Shown one piece after another: positions 1 to 9,765 of a DNA stretch of 64,000 nucleotides. The DNA is from Clostridium sp. Lineage in GTDB: Bacteria > Bacillota > Clostridia > Clostridiales > Clostridiaceae. Below the pieces are notes generated by a model, which was given only the letters and a program-made list of their open reading frames with translations, did no database searches and was not told the DNA's origin. The stretch covers positions 3,225,958 through 3,289,957 of the forward strand of contig NZ_JAKVOI010000001.1 of NCBI RefSeq assembly GCF_022482905.1. Reading direction: 5' to 3'. Position numbers and translations under genes: made by a program. Within the stretch, counting starts at the first letter, position 1. Each line of letters opens with the position of its first letter.

Positions 1-1530
1 AAGGCAGCTAAAAAATTGAATATAGATGAAGAGAGTATAAAAAGATTTAGAATATTGAGAGAATCTGTAGATGCCAGGCGAAAAAACAAAATAAGGTTGA
101 ATTATATAGTAGAAATTGAAACTGAAGACGAAGAGAGATTGATGTCAAGAATACATGATAAAAATATAGTATTTTATGAAAGACATCAGTATAACGTTAA
201 ACTTGGGACACAAAAACTCATTAATAGACCAGTTGTAATAGGGATGGGACCTGCTGGAATGTTTGCAGGTCTTCTACTGGCCAAATTCGGCTATAAACCT
301 ATTATAGTGGAAAGAGGTGAGAAGGTAGAGGATAGAACAAACACCATAGAGAGATTTTGGAAAACCGGACAATTGAATACCGAATCAAATGTACAATTTG
401 GGGAAGGTGGTGCAGGCACTTTTTCAGATGGGAAGCTTACTACGCGAACAAAAGACGGCAGATGTAGAATTGTACTTGAGACTTTTGTCAGGCATGGAGC
501 ACCTGAAGAAATATTGTACAGCGGCAAGCCACATATTGGAACTGACATACTTAAGAATGTTATAAAAAATATAAGATGTGAAATAGAAAAAAATGGAGGA
601 AAAATATTATTCAATACGAAGTTAAACGATCTTAATGTCAGAAACGATAAACTTGAGTCAATTACAATAGGTAGTGAAGAACTGCCATGTGATGATCTTG
701 TGCTCTCCATAGGGCACAGTTCAAGAGATACATATGAGATGTTGCTTGAAAAGAACATATTTATGGAGCAGAAGCCTTTTGCCATTGGGGTAAGAGTTGA
801 ACATCTCCAGCACATGATAGATGTAAATCAATATGGAAGATATGCCGGACATCCAAGGCTTGGTGCATCGGATTATAGACTTACTTCAAAAAGTAAAAAT
901 GGAAGAGGTGTGTACAGCTTCTGCATGTGTCCTGGAGGAGAAGTTGTAGCAGCATCTTCCGAAAATGGCATGCTGGTTACAAATGGAATGAGCAACTATA
1001 AAAGAGATGGAAGAAATGCCAATTCCGCTGTAGTTGTAACTGTAGACAAAAATGACTTTGAAGATAATCTTCCTCTCAGCGGTATGGAATTCCAGAGACA
1101 TTATGAGAGTATGGCATATAAAGTTGGAGGAGAAAGCTACGAAGCACCAGTTCAATTAATAAGGGATTTTTTGGAAGATAGTGTATCGCATGAATTTGGA
1201 AGTGTAAAACCAAGCTACAGACCCGGGTATAATTTTGCAGATTTAAGGAGGTGTCTTCCTTCGTCTGTCATTGAGGCACTTAAAGATGGATTTGTGAATT
1301 TTGAAAGGAAAATAAAGGGGTTTTCAAGTGGAGATGGTGTTATAACCGGAATAGAGACTAGAACTTCAGCACCTGTCAGGATACCGAGGAATGAAAATCT
1401 TGAAAGCATATCTGCAGGGGGAATTTATCCATGTGGTGAAGGTGCGGGATTTGCAGGAGGTATAATATCTTCGGCAGTTGATGGAATAAAAGTAGCTGAA
1501 AAAATAATGTGTAAATACAAGCCTTTTTAA
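1..1530 (+). CDS. FAD-dependent oxidoreductase (COG2509-like), 5' partial
   Basis: The reading frame is open from the first base, so the gene starts left of the window; about 509 codons are present. The visible protein has a dinucleotide-binding glycine motif (VVIGMGPAGMFAG) after roughly 75 residues, a GEGGAGTFSDGKL segment and a C-terminal GEGAGFAGGI segment. This is the pattern of the uncharacterised FAD/NAD(P) dehydrogenase family that clostridia usually encode just before glmM. The substrate is unknown and the protein is probably cytoplasmic. The gap to glmM is about 90 bp with no clear terminator, so the two may be co-transcribed. Family assignment is from motifs and context; confidence in the enzyme class is good, in the function none. 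Confidence 0.85.
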   Translation, partial: KAAKKLNIDEESIKRFRILRESVDARRKNKIRLNYIVEIETEDEERLMSRIHDKNIVFYERHQYNVKLGTQKLINRPVVIGMGPAGMFAGLLLAKFGYKPIIVERGEKVEDRTNTIERFWKTGQLNTESNVQFGEGGAGTFSDGKLTTRTKDGRCRIVLETFVRHGAPEEILYSGKPHIGTDILKNVIKNIRCEIEKNGGKILFNTKLNDLNVRNDKLESITIGSEELPCDDLVLSIGHSSRDTYEMLLEKNIFMEQKPFAIGVRVEHLQHMIDVNQYGRYAGHPRLGASDYRLTSKSKNGRGVYSFCMCPGGEVVAASSENGMLVTNGMSNYKRDGRNANSAVVVTVDKNDFEDNLPLSGMEFQRHYESMAYKVGGESYEAPVQLIRDFLEDSVSHEFGSVKPSYRPGYNFADLRRCLPSSVIEALKDGFVNFERKIKGFSSGDGVITGIETRTSAPVRIPRNENLESISAGGIYPCGEGAGFAGGIISSAVDGIKVAEKIMCKYKPF

Positions 1531-1623
1531 ATAAATAACATTTGAATAAATATTCACAGTATAATATAATGTGATTTGTGTATTTGATTTTAAGATTAAC
1601 AATTGATAAGAGAGGTATTTTTA

Positions 1624-2976
1624 ATGCATAGAATGTTTGGAACTGATGGAGTCAGAGGGATTGCAAACAAGGAATTGACATGTGAACTGGCGTACAAGCT
1701 GGGGAAGGCCGGGGCCTGTGTACTGACGGAAGGAGCCGGAAGCCCTAAAATACTTGTTGGAATGGATACGAGAATATCTGGAGACATGCTTGAAGGGGCA
1801 TTGGTTTCAGGAATACTTTCAGTTGGAGCAAAAGCCATATGTGTAGGGGTCATACCAACACCTGCAATAGCATATCTCACAAAAAAATACGGTGCAGATG
1901 CGGGTGTTGTAATATCGGCATCTCATAATCCTGTAGAATACAATGGAATTAAATTTTTTAATGGACAGGGATATAAGCTTTCAGATGAACTGGAAGATAA
2001 AATACAACGACTTATTGAAAGTGAATTTAAGGGAATAGATGTACTGACAGGTGAAAAAATAGGAGCCAAGACAAATAAAATATACAAGGCTCTTACTGAC
2101 TATATAGAATTTGCCAAATCAACTATAGATGTAAATTTAAAGGGGCTCAGGGTAGCACTTGATTGTGCAAATGGAGCATCATCCAAGACATCGGTCAAAG
2201 CCTTCAAGGAGATGGGTGCAGACGTTTATGTAATAAACAATGATCCTGATGGAATAAATATAAATAAAAATTGCGGTTCTACGCATCCAGAGGAACTTAT
2301 GGATTATGTAGTGAAAAAGAAATGTGATTTGGGACTTGCTTTTGACGGCGATGCAGACAGGTGCCTTGCTGTAGATGAAAATGGAAATTTGATAAATGGT
2401 GATTTTATAATAGGAATAATAGGAAAGTACTTGAAATCCAGGGGAAGATTGAATAAAAATTCTGTAGTTGTTACTGTTATGAGTAATCTTGGACTGGATA
2501 TAGCATTGAGAAATGAAAATATAAATACTGTAAAGACAAAGGTTGGAGATAGATATGTTCTGGAAGAAATGAAAAAGAATGGGTATGTACTGGGCGGCGA
2601 ACAGTCAGGACATATAATTATGCTGGATTATAATACGACAGGTGACGGACTTGTTACAGCACTTCAAATAGCTTCCATAGTAAAAGAGAGCGGCAGGACT
2701 CTTTCGGAACTTGCATCCTTTATAAAGGAGCTGCCGCAGGTACTTGTAAATGCCAGAGTACCCAATGACAAGAAAAATATATATAATGAAGATGAGCAGA
2801 TAATGTCTGAAATAGAAAAAATGGAGAAAAAATTGGATGGGTGCGGGAGAGTCCTTATAAGGCCATCTGGAACAGAACCGCTTGTCAGGGTAATGCTGGA
2901 AGGAAAGATACAGTCTGAAATAGATGACATGGCGAGTAATCTTGCAAGTTTGATTGAAAAAAAGGCCAATTTATAA
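1624..2976 (+). CDS. glmM: Phosphoglucosamine mutase GlmM
   Basis: Interconverts glucosamine-6-phosphate and glucosamine-1-phosphate on the route to UDP-GlcNAc for the cell wall. The 450-residue length is normal. The start is the ATG opening [12 protein letters not shown], because an AGAGAGG ribosome site lies about 8 bases upstream; a TTG 21 bases earlier would place that site inside the gene. The active-site serine is S100 in ISASHNP, the metal-binding loop is FDGDADR, and the C-terminal phosphate loop is [11 protein letters not shown]. It lies directly before glmS, which makes its substrate, a common clostridial arrangement. Confidence 0.97.
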   Translation: MHRMFGTDGVRGIANKELTCELAYKLGKAGACVLTEGAGSPKILVGMDTRISGDMLEGALVSGILSVGAKAICVGVIPTPAIAYLTKKYGADAGVVISASHNPVEYNGIKFFNGQGYKLSDELEDKIQRLIESEFKGIDVLTGEKIGAKTNKIYKALTDYIEFAKSTIDVNLKGLRVALDCANGASSKTSVKAFKEMGADVYVINNDPDGININKNCGSTHPEELMDYVVKKKCDLGLAFDGDADRCLAVDENGNLINGDFIIGIIGKYLKSRGRLNKNSVVVTVMSNLGLDIALRNENINTVKTKVGDRYVLEEMKKNGYVLGGEQSGHIIMLDYNTTGDGLVTALQIASIVKESGRTLSELASFIKELPQVLVNARVPNDKKNIYNEDEQIMSEIEKMEKKLDGCGRVLIRPSGTEPLVRVMLEGKIQSEIDDMASNLASLIEKKANL

Positions 2977-3077
2977 TTGATGTTTTTGTATGCAAGGTAT
3001 AGATGCCGGATGGGTATTTATATCTTGTTTGATTATAAAATATAGACATGTTAATATAAAGTTAATAGTGTTAATAG

Positions 3078-3107
3078 TTGACAAAGAATGATTTTAAATC
3101 ATATAAT
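3078..3107 (+). promoter_or_regulatory. glmS promoter
   Basis: A TTGACA -35 box (3078-3083) and a TATAAT -10 box (3102-3107) are separated by 18 bp, which is close to the consensus for the vegetative sigma factor. Transcription would begin near 3114, about 64 nt before the predicted ribozyme cleavage site. Confidence 0.75.
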
Positions 3108-3177
3108 GTATTGACGGAATATTTAAAGCTGTTAATTTCGGGAAGGAAGGTGATTATAAAGAAATTATTTCATAAAA

Positions 3178-3360
3178 GCGCCAGGACTTAAGTGAAATTC
3201 AAGTTCCACTAACCCAATCATAGATTTGGAGTGTCACTTAAGTTGACGAGGATGGGGAGTATCGAATTCTTCGGCGGGTGCCCCACGGTATGTCGCACTA
3301 CCGTTAACGGCTGATAAACTCAGAAAGTGATTTCTGAAACAACATCAGTCTGGTGTTGAA
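3178..3360 (+). ncRNA. glmS ribozyme (GlcN6P-activated self-cleaving riboswitch)
   Basis: The leader of glmS holds the conserved glmS ribozyme blocks in order: AGCGCCAGGACT at the cleavage site, GTTGACGAGGATGGGG, TATCGAA, TTCGGCGGGTGCCCCACGG, and ACCGTTAACGGC. Cleavage is expected just 5' of G3178. In the known family, glucosamine-6-phosphate acts as cofactor and cleavage destabilises the glmS message, giving product feedback. The 3' boundary is approximate. Two small hairpins (3363-3378 and 3384-3402) follow before glmS; their role is unclear. Confidence 0.95.
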
Positions 3361-3565
3361 ACCTCAATATTCATTGAGAAGCTGGGATAATTCTTGTATC
3401 CCTTATATCAATCACAATTATGTCCTGTTAAAAAAAGAATATCAATAGGCTCATTTCTTATACTCTTTTTTAGATGTTGGAGTATGGGGATTTTGTTTGT
3501 GTATCTAAAATATAGTTTTATAACAGGATAAATCCAAATTATCAAATTTTGAGAGGAAGATTAGT

Positions 3566-5392
3566 ATGTGCGGAATAGTTGGGTTTGTTGGTAATGAGAA
3601 TGCAACACCTATATTGGTGAATGGCTTGAGTAAGCTTGAATACAGAGGATATGATTCAGCAGGTGTTGCGGTAATTGACAATGATCATATAAATGTAACT
3701 AAATGCAAGGGAAGACTTTCAAATTTAGAGGGTAAATTGAAAGACAAACCTTTGAAAGGATATATAGGAATAGGGCATACAAGATGGGCAACACATGGTG
3801 AGCCGTCAGATGTAAATGCACATCCACACAGTAATGGAGATGGAACTATAAGTGTAGTTCACAATGGCATAATAGAAAATTATGTTGAATTGAGACAGAT
3901 GCTTAAATCCAAAGGCTATAAATTTGTTTCAGATACAGATACGGAAGTTATTCCACAGCTTGTAGATTATTTTTACCATGGCGATCTGACAGATGCTGTA
4001 ATGAAGGCGGTTTCCAGACTGAAAGGAAGCTACGCCATAGGGGTGATTTCATCCAGGGAACCAGACAAGATTGTTGCAGCAAGGAAGGACAGCCCTCTTG
4101 TAGTTGGTACCGGAAACAATGAATATTTTATAGCTTCTGATATACCTGCCATATTGAATTATACAAGAGATGTATATCTGTTGAATGACAACGAGTTTGT
4201 AGTACTTGATAAAACAGGTGTAAAGATTTTAGACGGCAGCAAGAATCAGATCAATAGGGATATATTTCATGTAACATGGAATGCAGATGCTGCTGAAAAG
4301 GGCGGATACGATCATTTCATGATAAAGGAAATACACGAACAGCCAAAGGCAATAAAGGATACAATGACTTCACGAATTATGCCGGGAAAACCTGTTACTC
4401 TTGATAATATAAAACTGACAAAAGAACAGATAGATGATATAGATAAAATATATATTGTAGCTTGTGGAACAGCATATCATGCTGGAATTATAGGGAAATA
4501 TGCAATAGAAAAGCTTGCAAAAATGTCTGTAGAAGTAGATGTAGCATCGGAATTCAGGTATAGAGATCCTATAATAGATAACAGAACCTTGATGATAATA
4601 GTGAGTCAGTCCGGTGAGACGGCTGATACCCTAGCAGCACTTAGAGAAGGAAAAGAAAAGGGCGCAAGAGTAATAGCTGTAACAAATGTTGTAGGCAGTA
4701 CAATATCAAGGGAGGCTGAAGATGTTCTTTATACCTGGGCCGGACCTGAAATTGCAGTTGCATCTACTAAAGCCTATGTGACACAACTTATCGTAATGTA
4801 TACATTGGCTTTGTTTCTTGCACAAAATAAAGGTACTTTAAATGAAGAAGAAATTGAAGAATTGAAATCAGAGATGCTTACTCTTCCAGAAAAAGCTGAA
4901 AAAGTATTGAAAAATGAAAATATTGTTGAAGATTTTGCAGCCGGAAATTATACTCACAGGGATATGTTCTATATAGGAAGAGGACTTGATTATGCTGTTG
5001 CCATGGAGGGATCGTTAAAGGTAAAAGAAGTATCATATATCCATTCAGAGGCATATGCTGGTGGAGAGCTGAAGCATGGACCTATAGCTTTGATTGAAAA
5101 TGGAACCATAGTTGTAGCAGGAGCAACTCAACAGAAGCTGGTTGAGAAAATGATAAGTAATATTAAGGAACTGACTACGAGGGGTGCGAAAGTGCTTGGC
5201 CTTGCAATAGAAGGAAGCAAGGATGTAGAGGATTCAGTGGATTCAATAATTTATCTTCCTAAAATAATGGATGTATTTGCACCTGTACTTGAAGTAATTC
5301 CTCTTCAGCTTCTAGGATATTATATGGCTATTAAAAAAGGCTGCGATGTAGACAAGCCGAGGAACCTGGCAAAATCAGTCACAGTGGAATAG
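3566..5392 (+). CDS. glmS: Glutamine-fructose-6-phosphate aminotransferase (isomerizing)
   Basis: Makes glucosamine-6-phosphate from fructose-6-phosphate and glutamine, the committed step of amino-sugar synthesis. The 608-residue protein begins MCGIVGF, with Cys2 as the amidotransferase nucleophile. It has two SIS sugar-isomerase domains (SQSGETADT near residue 350; a second near 460-590) and ends in the conserved DKPRNLAKSVTVE tail. That tail is encoded by the DNA that TnsD recognises as attTn7 in other bacteria, and a Tn7-like element begins 24 nt after the stop codon. Control is by the upstream ribozyme. The natural terminator is no longer adjacent; a candidate lies at 18002-18046. Confidence 0.98.
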   Translation: MCGIVGFVGNENATPILVNGLSKLEYRGYDSAGVAVIDNDHINVTKCKGRLSNLEGKLKDKPLKGYIGIGHTRWATHGEPSDVNAHPHSNGDGTISVVHNGIIENYVELRQMLKSKGYKFVSDTDTEVIPQLVDYFYHGDLTDAVMKAVSRLKGSYAIGVISSREPDKIVAARKDSPLVVGTGNNEYFIASDIPAILNYTRDVYLLNDNEFVVLDKTGVKILDGSKNQINRDIFHVTWNADAAEKGGYDHFMIKEIHEQPKAIKDTMTSRIMPGKPVTLDNIKLTKEQIDDIDKIYIVACGTAYHAGIIGKYAIEKLAKMSVEVDVASEFRYRDPIIDNRTLMIIVSQSGETADTLAALREGKEKGARVIAVTNVVGSTISREAEDVLYTWAGPEIAVASTKAYVTQLIVMYTLALFLAQNKGTLNEEEIEELKSEMLTLPEKAEKVLKNENIVEDFAAGNYTHRDMFYIGRGLDYAVAMEGSLKVKEVSYIHSEAYAGGELKHGPIALIENGTIVVAGATQQKLVEKMISNIKELTTRGAKVLGLAIEGSKDVEDSVDSIIYLPKIMDVFAPVLEVIPLQLLGYYMAIKKGCDVDKPRNLAKSVTVE

Positions 5393-5424
5393 AGTTAAAA
5401 ATCTTAAATAAAACCTGTAATTTT

Positions 5425-5504
5425 GAAATAAAGTTTAACCATTTGAAAAAAAGTCGCACCATTTGTAAAAAAGTTTAATCATTTGAAAAAAAGATGAATC
5501 AAAA
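5425..5504 (+). repeat. Four tandem 20-bp TnsB-binding-like repeats (glmS-proximal end)
   Basis: Four units with an exact 20-bp period start at 5425, 5445, 5465 and 5485. The shared pattern is GAAAWAAAGTTTAAYCATTT; unit 2 deviates in its centre (GTCGCACC) and unit 4 in its second half. Tn7 carries four overlapping TnsB sites at its glmS-proximal right end, so position, number and density all agree with a transposon end. Confidence 0.8.
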
Positions 5505-5524
5505 AAATAATAAAGTATATACTA

Positions 5525-5543
5525 CTATACGTAAGACGTATAG
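5525..5543. promoter_or_regulatory. Operator-like palindrome upstream of tnsA
   Basis: A perfect inverted repeat, CTATACGT-AAG-ACGTATAG, lies between the end repeats and tnsA. The 8-bp arms and 3-bp centre look like a dimer-binding operator for the tns promoter. No cognate regulator gene is visible nearby. Confidence 0.4.
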
Positions 5544-5574
5544 GCAAAACAATGAAATATAAATTTATAGTAGT

Positions 5575-5616
5575 AAGGCTATACATTCTTATGCGAAAGA
5601 GTGTATAGCCTTTACT
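5575..5616 (+). terminator. Hairpin before tnsA (terminator or attenuator)
   Basis: A perfect 11-bp stem (AAGGCTATACA, 5575-5585, with TGTATAGCCTT, 5602-5612) is followed by TACTTTT. It lies just before the tnsA ribosome site AGGTGG. It could stop glmS transcripts entering the transposon or attenuate tns expression. The T run is short, so termination is uncertain. Confidence 0.5.
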
Positions 5617-5635
5617 TTTAGGTGGTGTAAGTTGA

Positions 5636-6475
5636 ATGTCAAAAAGAAAAAGAAACATTAATGTAGAAAAAATGATTAAAGAAGGAAGAGGCCAAGGAAT
5701 AGGCTTTGAATATAAGCCTTGGATTAACATTCAAGATGTGCCGTCTTTAGGGAGGAGTACTAGATTAAAAGGAATAAAGACAGGAAGAGAACATCAATTT
5801 TTATCCGATATGGAAAGAAATTATTTTTATATTCTTGAATATTCAGAACAGGTTGTTGATATTAGGTAACAATTTCCACTTTTACCTTTAGAGGATACCC
5901 TTCTTATTGCAAATGAGCTTGGTTTAGAACATCCTAAAAACCCTAAAACTGGTGAATATGTTGTAATGACAACAGATTTTTTAATAACTAAAAATGATGA
6001 TAATAAATTAACTGAAGTAGCTAGAACAATAAAAGCTAAGGACAAATTATTTAATAAAAGAATACTTGAAAAATTTGAAATTGAGAGAGTGTATTGGGAG
6101 AAAAGAAAAATAGATTGGGGAATTGTAACGGAAAATGAAATAGATAAAACTATTGCAACTAATATAAGCTTTGCATATGGATATAAAAATATTAAAGACC
6201 TAGATTGTTTTGAGGGTATTGAAAAGCTTGAATTTATTGATTTAATCTATGAATTTATAAAGAGAATAGTAGGAAGTAATAAAACTATGAGAACTATATG
6301 CAATACCTTTGACAAAGATATGAGTCTTGAAATAGGAAGCGGTTTGAGTATATTTAAGTATTTGATTATAAATAAAATTATCGAAGTTAATATTGTTGAG
6401 AAAATAGATGTTAATAAAGTAATACCAATTACTAATGTAATTGAAAAGTCTATTAATAAGTTGGAGGCAATATGA
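5636..6475 (+). pseudogene. tnsA: Tn7-like transposase endonuclease subunit TnsA, nonsense mutation
   Basis: TnsA makes the 5'-strand cuts at the transposon ends together with TnsB. The frame is open from ATG 5636 (AGGTGG site upstream) to the stop at 6473-6475, except for one TAA at codon 78 (5867-5869). There the family motif would read VVDIREQFPLL but here reads VVDIR-stop-QFPLL; one base change (GAA to TAA) explains it. The catalytic acid candidate E60 lies before the stop; D114 (MTTDFLI) and the lysine of TEVARTIK lie after it, matching the nuclease core of TnsA. The C-terminal half matches the TnsC-contacting domain by position. The stop overlaps the tnsB start (ATGA). Confidence 0.85.
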
Positions 6476-8541
6476 TTACAATTAATACTGTCTTTAAATA
6501 TACAGATACAGGTACTAGAATTAGAATCATACATGTTTCAAAAGAAAATGTTTATTATGTAAACATCGATTCAGTTACATCTATGCCTAAAAAGGAACTA
6601 TTACGAATCTTACAGGATGAAGTAGATGCAAATAGGTTAATGGTTATAAAAGATCCTTTTGCAAGATTAATTGATGAAAGTAAACTTTCAAAAATTCAAA
6701 TAGATAAAAGAAATATGGATTGGGAATTTATTTCAAAGTATTGGGAAGAGAAGAAACATGATATTTTAAATGTAAGCACTAGGAATAAAACGCTTAAAGA
6801 AATGGCAGATGAAAGCCATTTAAGTTTAACAAAGGTGAAAAAAATACTAAGTAGATACTGGCAAAGAGGGTTAAGTAAAAATTCGTTGCTACCCGACTAT
6901 ATAAATTCTGGAGGAAGAGGAAAAGAAAAGAAGTTAACTGAAAATAAAGTAGGTAGACCTAAGAGAGCTGATTATAATGGCAATATAATACAAGGAATAA
7001 ATATAACAGAGAATATAAAAAAACAATTTAGTTTTGCCATAAATAAATATTATAGAAATGCAAATAAAATATCATTAAAAGAAACATATGAGCTAATACT
7101 AAGAGATTTTTATTCTGATACATATAAAGAAAATAATGAACTTAAATATAAAGTATGGGATAAATCAAGAATACCTACTTATGACCAATTTTATTACTGG
7201 TTCAAAAAAAATGAAGATCCAAAGAAGGATATAGTTTTAAGAGAAAGCGCGAAGGAATTTGAATTAAAAAATAGAGAACTGCTTAGTAACTCAACAATTG
7301 AAACAGATGGACCGGGTACAAGATTTCAGGTGGATGCTACAATTGCAGACATTTATTTAGTTAGTTCTTTAGATAGAAACAGGATTATAGGTAGGCCTGT
7401 AGTTTATGCCATAATTGATGTTTTTTCAAGACTTGTAACAGGTATTTATGTTGGTTTAGAGGGACCATCATGGCTTGGAGCTATGATGGCACTGAATAAT
7501 ATGATTACAGATAAGGTTGAATTTTGTAAGAGTTATGGTATAGAAATAGTGGAGGAGCAGTGGCCAGCTAAACATATTCCAGATATTATAATAGCTGATA
7601 GAGGAGAGTTTGAAGGGTATTCGGTAGAAAATTTGATAAATAATTTAAATATTAAAATAGAAAACACACCACCATATAGAGGAGACTTAAAGGGAATAGT
7701 TGAGAGAAGTTTTAAAACTACTAATGAGAAAATCAAGCACAAGACCCCTGGTGCAATCCAAAAGGAATATAGGAAAAGGGGAGATAGGGATTATAGGCTG
7801 GATGCAACCCTTACTTTAGAAGAGTTTACAAAGATATATATAAACCTTGTATTGGAACATAATAATAAACAAATTGACAAGTATCCAGTAGAAATTGAAA
7901 TGCTTAAGGATAACATAGCTCCAATTCCATCAGCACTTTGGAATTGGGGAATAGAAAATAAAAAAGGAAGACTTAGAACTGTTGATAGAGAGGTTTTAAG
8001 ATTAAATGTACTTCCGAGGGGCAGAGCTAATGTTTCAAGAGCAGGTATAAGATTTAAGGGATTATATTACGGTTCACAAAAAGCACTGGAGGAGCAGTGG
8101 TTCATAAAATCAAAGGTTAGAAGTATAGAAATACTGTATGATCCAAGGAATATGAATAATATTTACATTTCCTATGAAGAAGGCAAAAGCTTTGAAACGT
8201 GTTATTTACTTGATCCAAGTAAACAGTATGAGGATTGCATTTTAGAGGAGATTATATTTAATTTTGAACTTATTTCAGAGTTAAAGGAAGCACAAAAGAA
8301 TAGGCAAAATCAGCTAAAAGTTGATGTCGATTTAGAAATAGATAAAATAGTCAAAGCTGCTAGAAAGAAAAAGTCTATAGAGATTAATGGTGAAAGTAAT
8401 AATAAAAAGCTTAAAGGAATCAAAATAAATAGAGCAGTTGAAAAAGAGCTTAATAGAGAAAAAGAGGCCTTCAAGTTGGGAAAGGAAACTATTTCGGCTG
8501 AAGGCGCAGAAGTAATAAAATTAAATGCAAGTAGTGGATAG
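6472..8541 (+). CDS. tnsB: Tn7-like DDE transposase TnsB, C-terminus replaced by IS
   Basis: TnsB binds the transposon ends and carries out 3'-strand cutting and joining. This 689-residue frame (Tn7 TnsB has about 702) has an N-terminal DNA-binding region (about 1-260), an rve/RNase H core and a C-terminal beta and helical region. The catalytic triad is D288 (FQVDATIAD), D376 (IIADRGEF) and E411 (KGIVERSF). Its spacing of 88 and 35 residues equals that of Tn7 TnsB. The start overlaps the tnsA stop by ATGA. The last residues and the stop codon are supplied by the IS3 element inserted at 8535, so the natural tail, which contacts TnsC in Tn7, is missing. Confidence 0.9.
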   Translation: MITINTVFKYTDTGTRIRIIHVSKENVYYVNIDSVTSMPKKELLRILQDEVDANRLMVIKDPFARLIDESKLSKIQIDKRNMDWEFISKYWEEKKHDILNVSTRNKTLKEMADESHLSLTKVKKILSRYWQRGLSKNSLLPDYINSGGRGKEKKLTENKVGRPKRADYNGNIIQGINITENIKKQFSFAINKYYRNANKISLKETYELILRDFYSDTYKENNELKYKVWDKSRIPTYDQFYYWFKKNEDPKKDIVLRESAKEFELKNRELLSNSTIETDGPGTRFQVDATIADIYLVSSLDRNRIIGRPVVYAIIDVFSRLVTGIYVGLEGPSWLGAMMALNNMITDKVEFCKSYGIEIVEEQWPAKHIPDIIIADRGEFEGYSVENLINNLNIKIENTPPYRGDLKGIVERSFKTTNEKIKHKTPGAIQKEYRKRGDRDYRLDATLTLEEFTKIYINLVLEHNNKQIDKYPVEIEMLKDNIAPIPSALWNWGIENKKGRLRTVDREVLRLNVLPRGRANVSRAGIRFKGLYYGSQKALEEQWFIKSKVRSIEILYDPRNMNNIYISYEEGKSFETCYLLDPSKQYEDCILEEIIFNFELISELKEAQKNRQNQLKVDVDLEIDKIVKAARKKKSIEINGESNNKKLKGIKINRAVEKELNREKEAFKLGKETISAEGAEVIKLNASSG

Positions 8542-8613
8542 GCTACAATAAATAAAACAACTTTTTTAGGAACATGATATAATAAAATAATTATAGAAAA
8601 GGGGAAATTAATC

Positions 8614-8910
8614 ATGTCTGAAAAAAAGGAAACAAAAAAGAGACATAATTATACAACGGAATTTAAGAATCAAATAGTAGAACTTTATCATAATGGTAAG
8701 ATGAAAAGTGAGATTGCCAGGGAATATAGTCTATCATTATCAATGGTGAGTAGATGGATAAGGCAGTCTGAAAATACGGGGTCATTTAAGGAAAAGGATA
8801 ATCGAAGCAGGGAAGAACAGGAACTTATAGAACTGCGCAGGAAGAACAAACAACTTATGATGGAGAATGATATTTTAAAACAAGCTGCGCTGATTTTGGG
8901 ACGAAAGTAA
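8614..8910 (+). CDS. IS3-family transposase OrfA (helix-turn-helix)
   Basis: A 98-residue protein with an N-terminal helix-turn-helix (FKNQIVELYHNGK...IAREYSLSLSMVSRWI) and a leucine-rich coiled coil ending in ENDILKQAALILGRK, typical of OrfA. It recognises the IS ends. The ribosome site is GGGG about 8 nt before the ATG. The protein is identical in both copies in this window. OrfAB fusion by -1 frameshifting is usual in the family; I see no unmistakable slippery heptamer near its end. Confidence 0.93.
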   Translation: MSEKKETKKRHNYTTEFKNQIVELYHNGKMKSEIAREYSLSLSMVSRWIRQSENTGSFKEKDNRSREEQELIELRRKNKQLMMENDILKQAALILGRK

Positions 8911-8912
8911 AT

Positions 8913-9746
8913 GTGATAAGGAAGAATTCCCACAAATACTCTGTATCAGCAATGTGCAAAGTCCTCCAGATTTCAAGAAGTACCTATTACTATAAAAGTA
9001 GAAAGAAAAACAGTGAAGATGCTCTTATATCTATGATTAAGGACATATTTAACTCAAGCCGGAATAATTATGGAACACGAAAAATCAAGGTTGAGTTACA
9101 GAAAAAAGGATACAGAGTTTCAAGGCGGAAAATAGGCAGAATAATGCAACAAAATACTCTTGTATCCAGTTATACAAAATTAAAGTTCAAACCACATGTG
9201 GATAAATTCAATGAATCAAAAATAGATAATCTGGTTAAACGGGAATTTAAGAATCAACCATACAGGAATGTTGTAGTAAGCGATCTTACATATGTCAGAG
9301 TTAGAGACAGATGGGAGTATATCTGCATACTTGTTGACCTTTTTAACTGTGAGATTATAGGTTACAGTGCAGGGAACCATAAAGATGCAGCATTAGTAAG
9401 AAAAGCTTTTGCAAAAGTAAATGGCAATCTAAGGAATATTGAAATTTTTCATACAGATAGAGGTAATGAGTTTAAAAACAAAATTATAGATGAGGCAATG
9501 CTGGCCTTTCAAATTAAACGTTCACTTAGTATGAAAGGATGTCCTTATGATAACACAGTTGCAGAAGCAGCATTTAAAATTATAAAAACAGAATTTGTAC
9601 GTGGAAAAGTATTTGAATCACTTGATGAGTTGAAATGGCAGCTAGCAGATTATGTTAACTGGTTCAATAACCATAGAATTCATTCATCTCTTGGATATGT
9701 AACTCCATATCAATTTAAGTTAAATAACCTTAAAAAAGTTGTCTAG
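8913..9746 (+). CDS. IS3-family transposase OrfB (DDE integrase core)
   Basis: A 277-residue catalytic subunit with an HTH_21-like region (NYGTRKIKVELQKKGYRVSRRKIGRIM) followed by an rve core. The DDE residues lie in VVSDLTYVR, FHTDRGNEF and DNTVAEAAFK; the C-terminal HSSLGYVTPYQF motif is also typical. The listed start is GTG 8913, three bases after the orfA stop, in the -1 frame. It differs from copy 2 at seven residues (for example P/S in KFKPHVD, C/R in DLFNCEII, L/R in EAMLAF), so the copies have diverged a little or came from different donors. Confidence 0.93.
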   Translation: MIRKNSHKYSVSAMCKVLQISRSTYYYKSRKKNSEDALISMIKDIFNSSRNNYGTRKIKVELQKKGYRVSRRKIGRIMQQNTLVSSYTKLKFKPHVDKFNESKIDNLVKREFKNQPYRNVVVSDLTYVRVRDRWEYICILVDLFNCEIIGYSAGNHKDAALVRKAFAKVNGNLRNIEIFHTDRGNEFKNKIIDEAMLAFQIKRSLSMKGCPYDNTVAEAAFKIIKTEFVRGKVFESLDELKWQLADYVNWFNNHRIHSSLGYVTPYQFKLNNLKKVV

Positions 9747-9765
9747 AAAAATGTTGACATTCCAC

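Larger units (their letters stand above)
8535..9764 (+). mobile_element. IS3-family (IS150-like) insertion sequence, copy 1
   Basis: This 1230-bp element is bounded by imperfect inverted repeats: the left end starts TGGATAGGCTACAATAAA and the right end, read inward, TGGAATGTCAACATTTTT; both lead into ACAACTTTTTTA. It encodes orfA and orfB in -1 relative frames. A nearly identical copy lies inverted at 21201-22428. The flanking triplets differ (TAG before, CAT after), so no target duplication is seen, unlike copy 2. That is expected if a deletion ran from one IS end into neighbouring DNA. Confidence 0.93.

Noticed and set aside
291-815. Long open frame antisense to the FAD oxidoreductase
   Set aside because: It overlaps a clearly coding gene, has no ribosome site and an unlikely composition; it is a shadow of codon bias. 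The same applies to the other antisense frames inside glmM, glmS, prdA and hcyF.
9739-9765. TTG/ATG starts inside the IS right end as the true start of the tnsE-like gene
   Set aside because: These codons belong to the IS terminal repeat; the gene's real 5' part is missing, so it is listed as a remnant.
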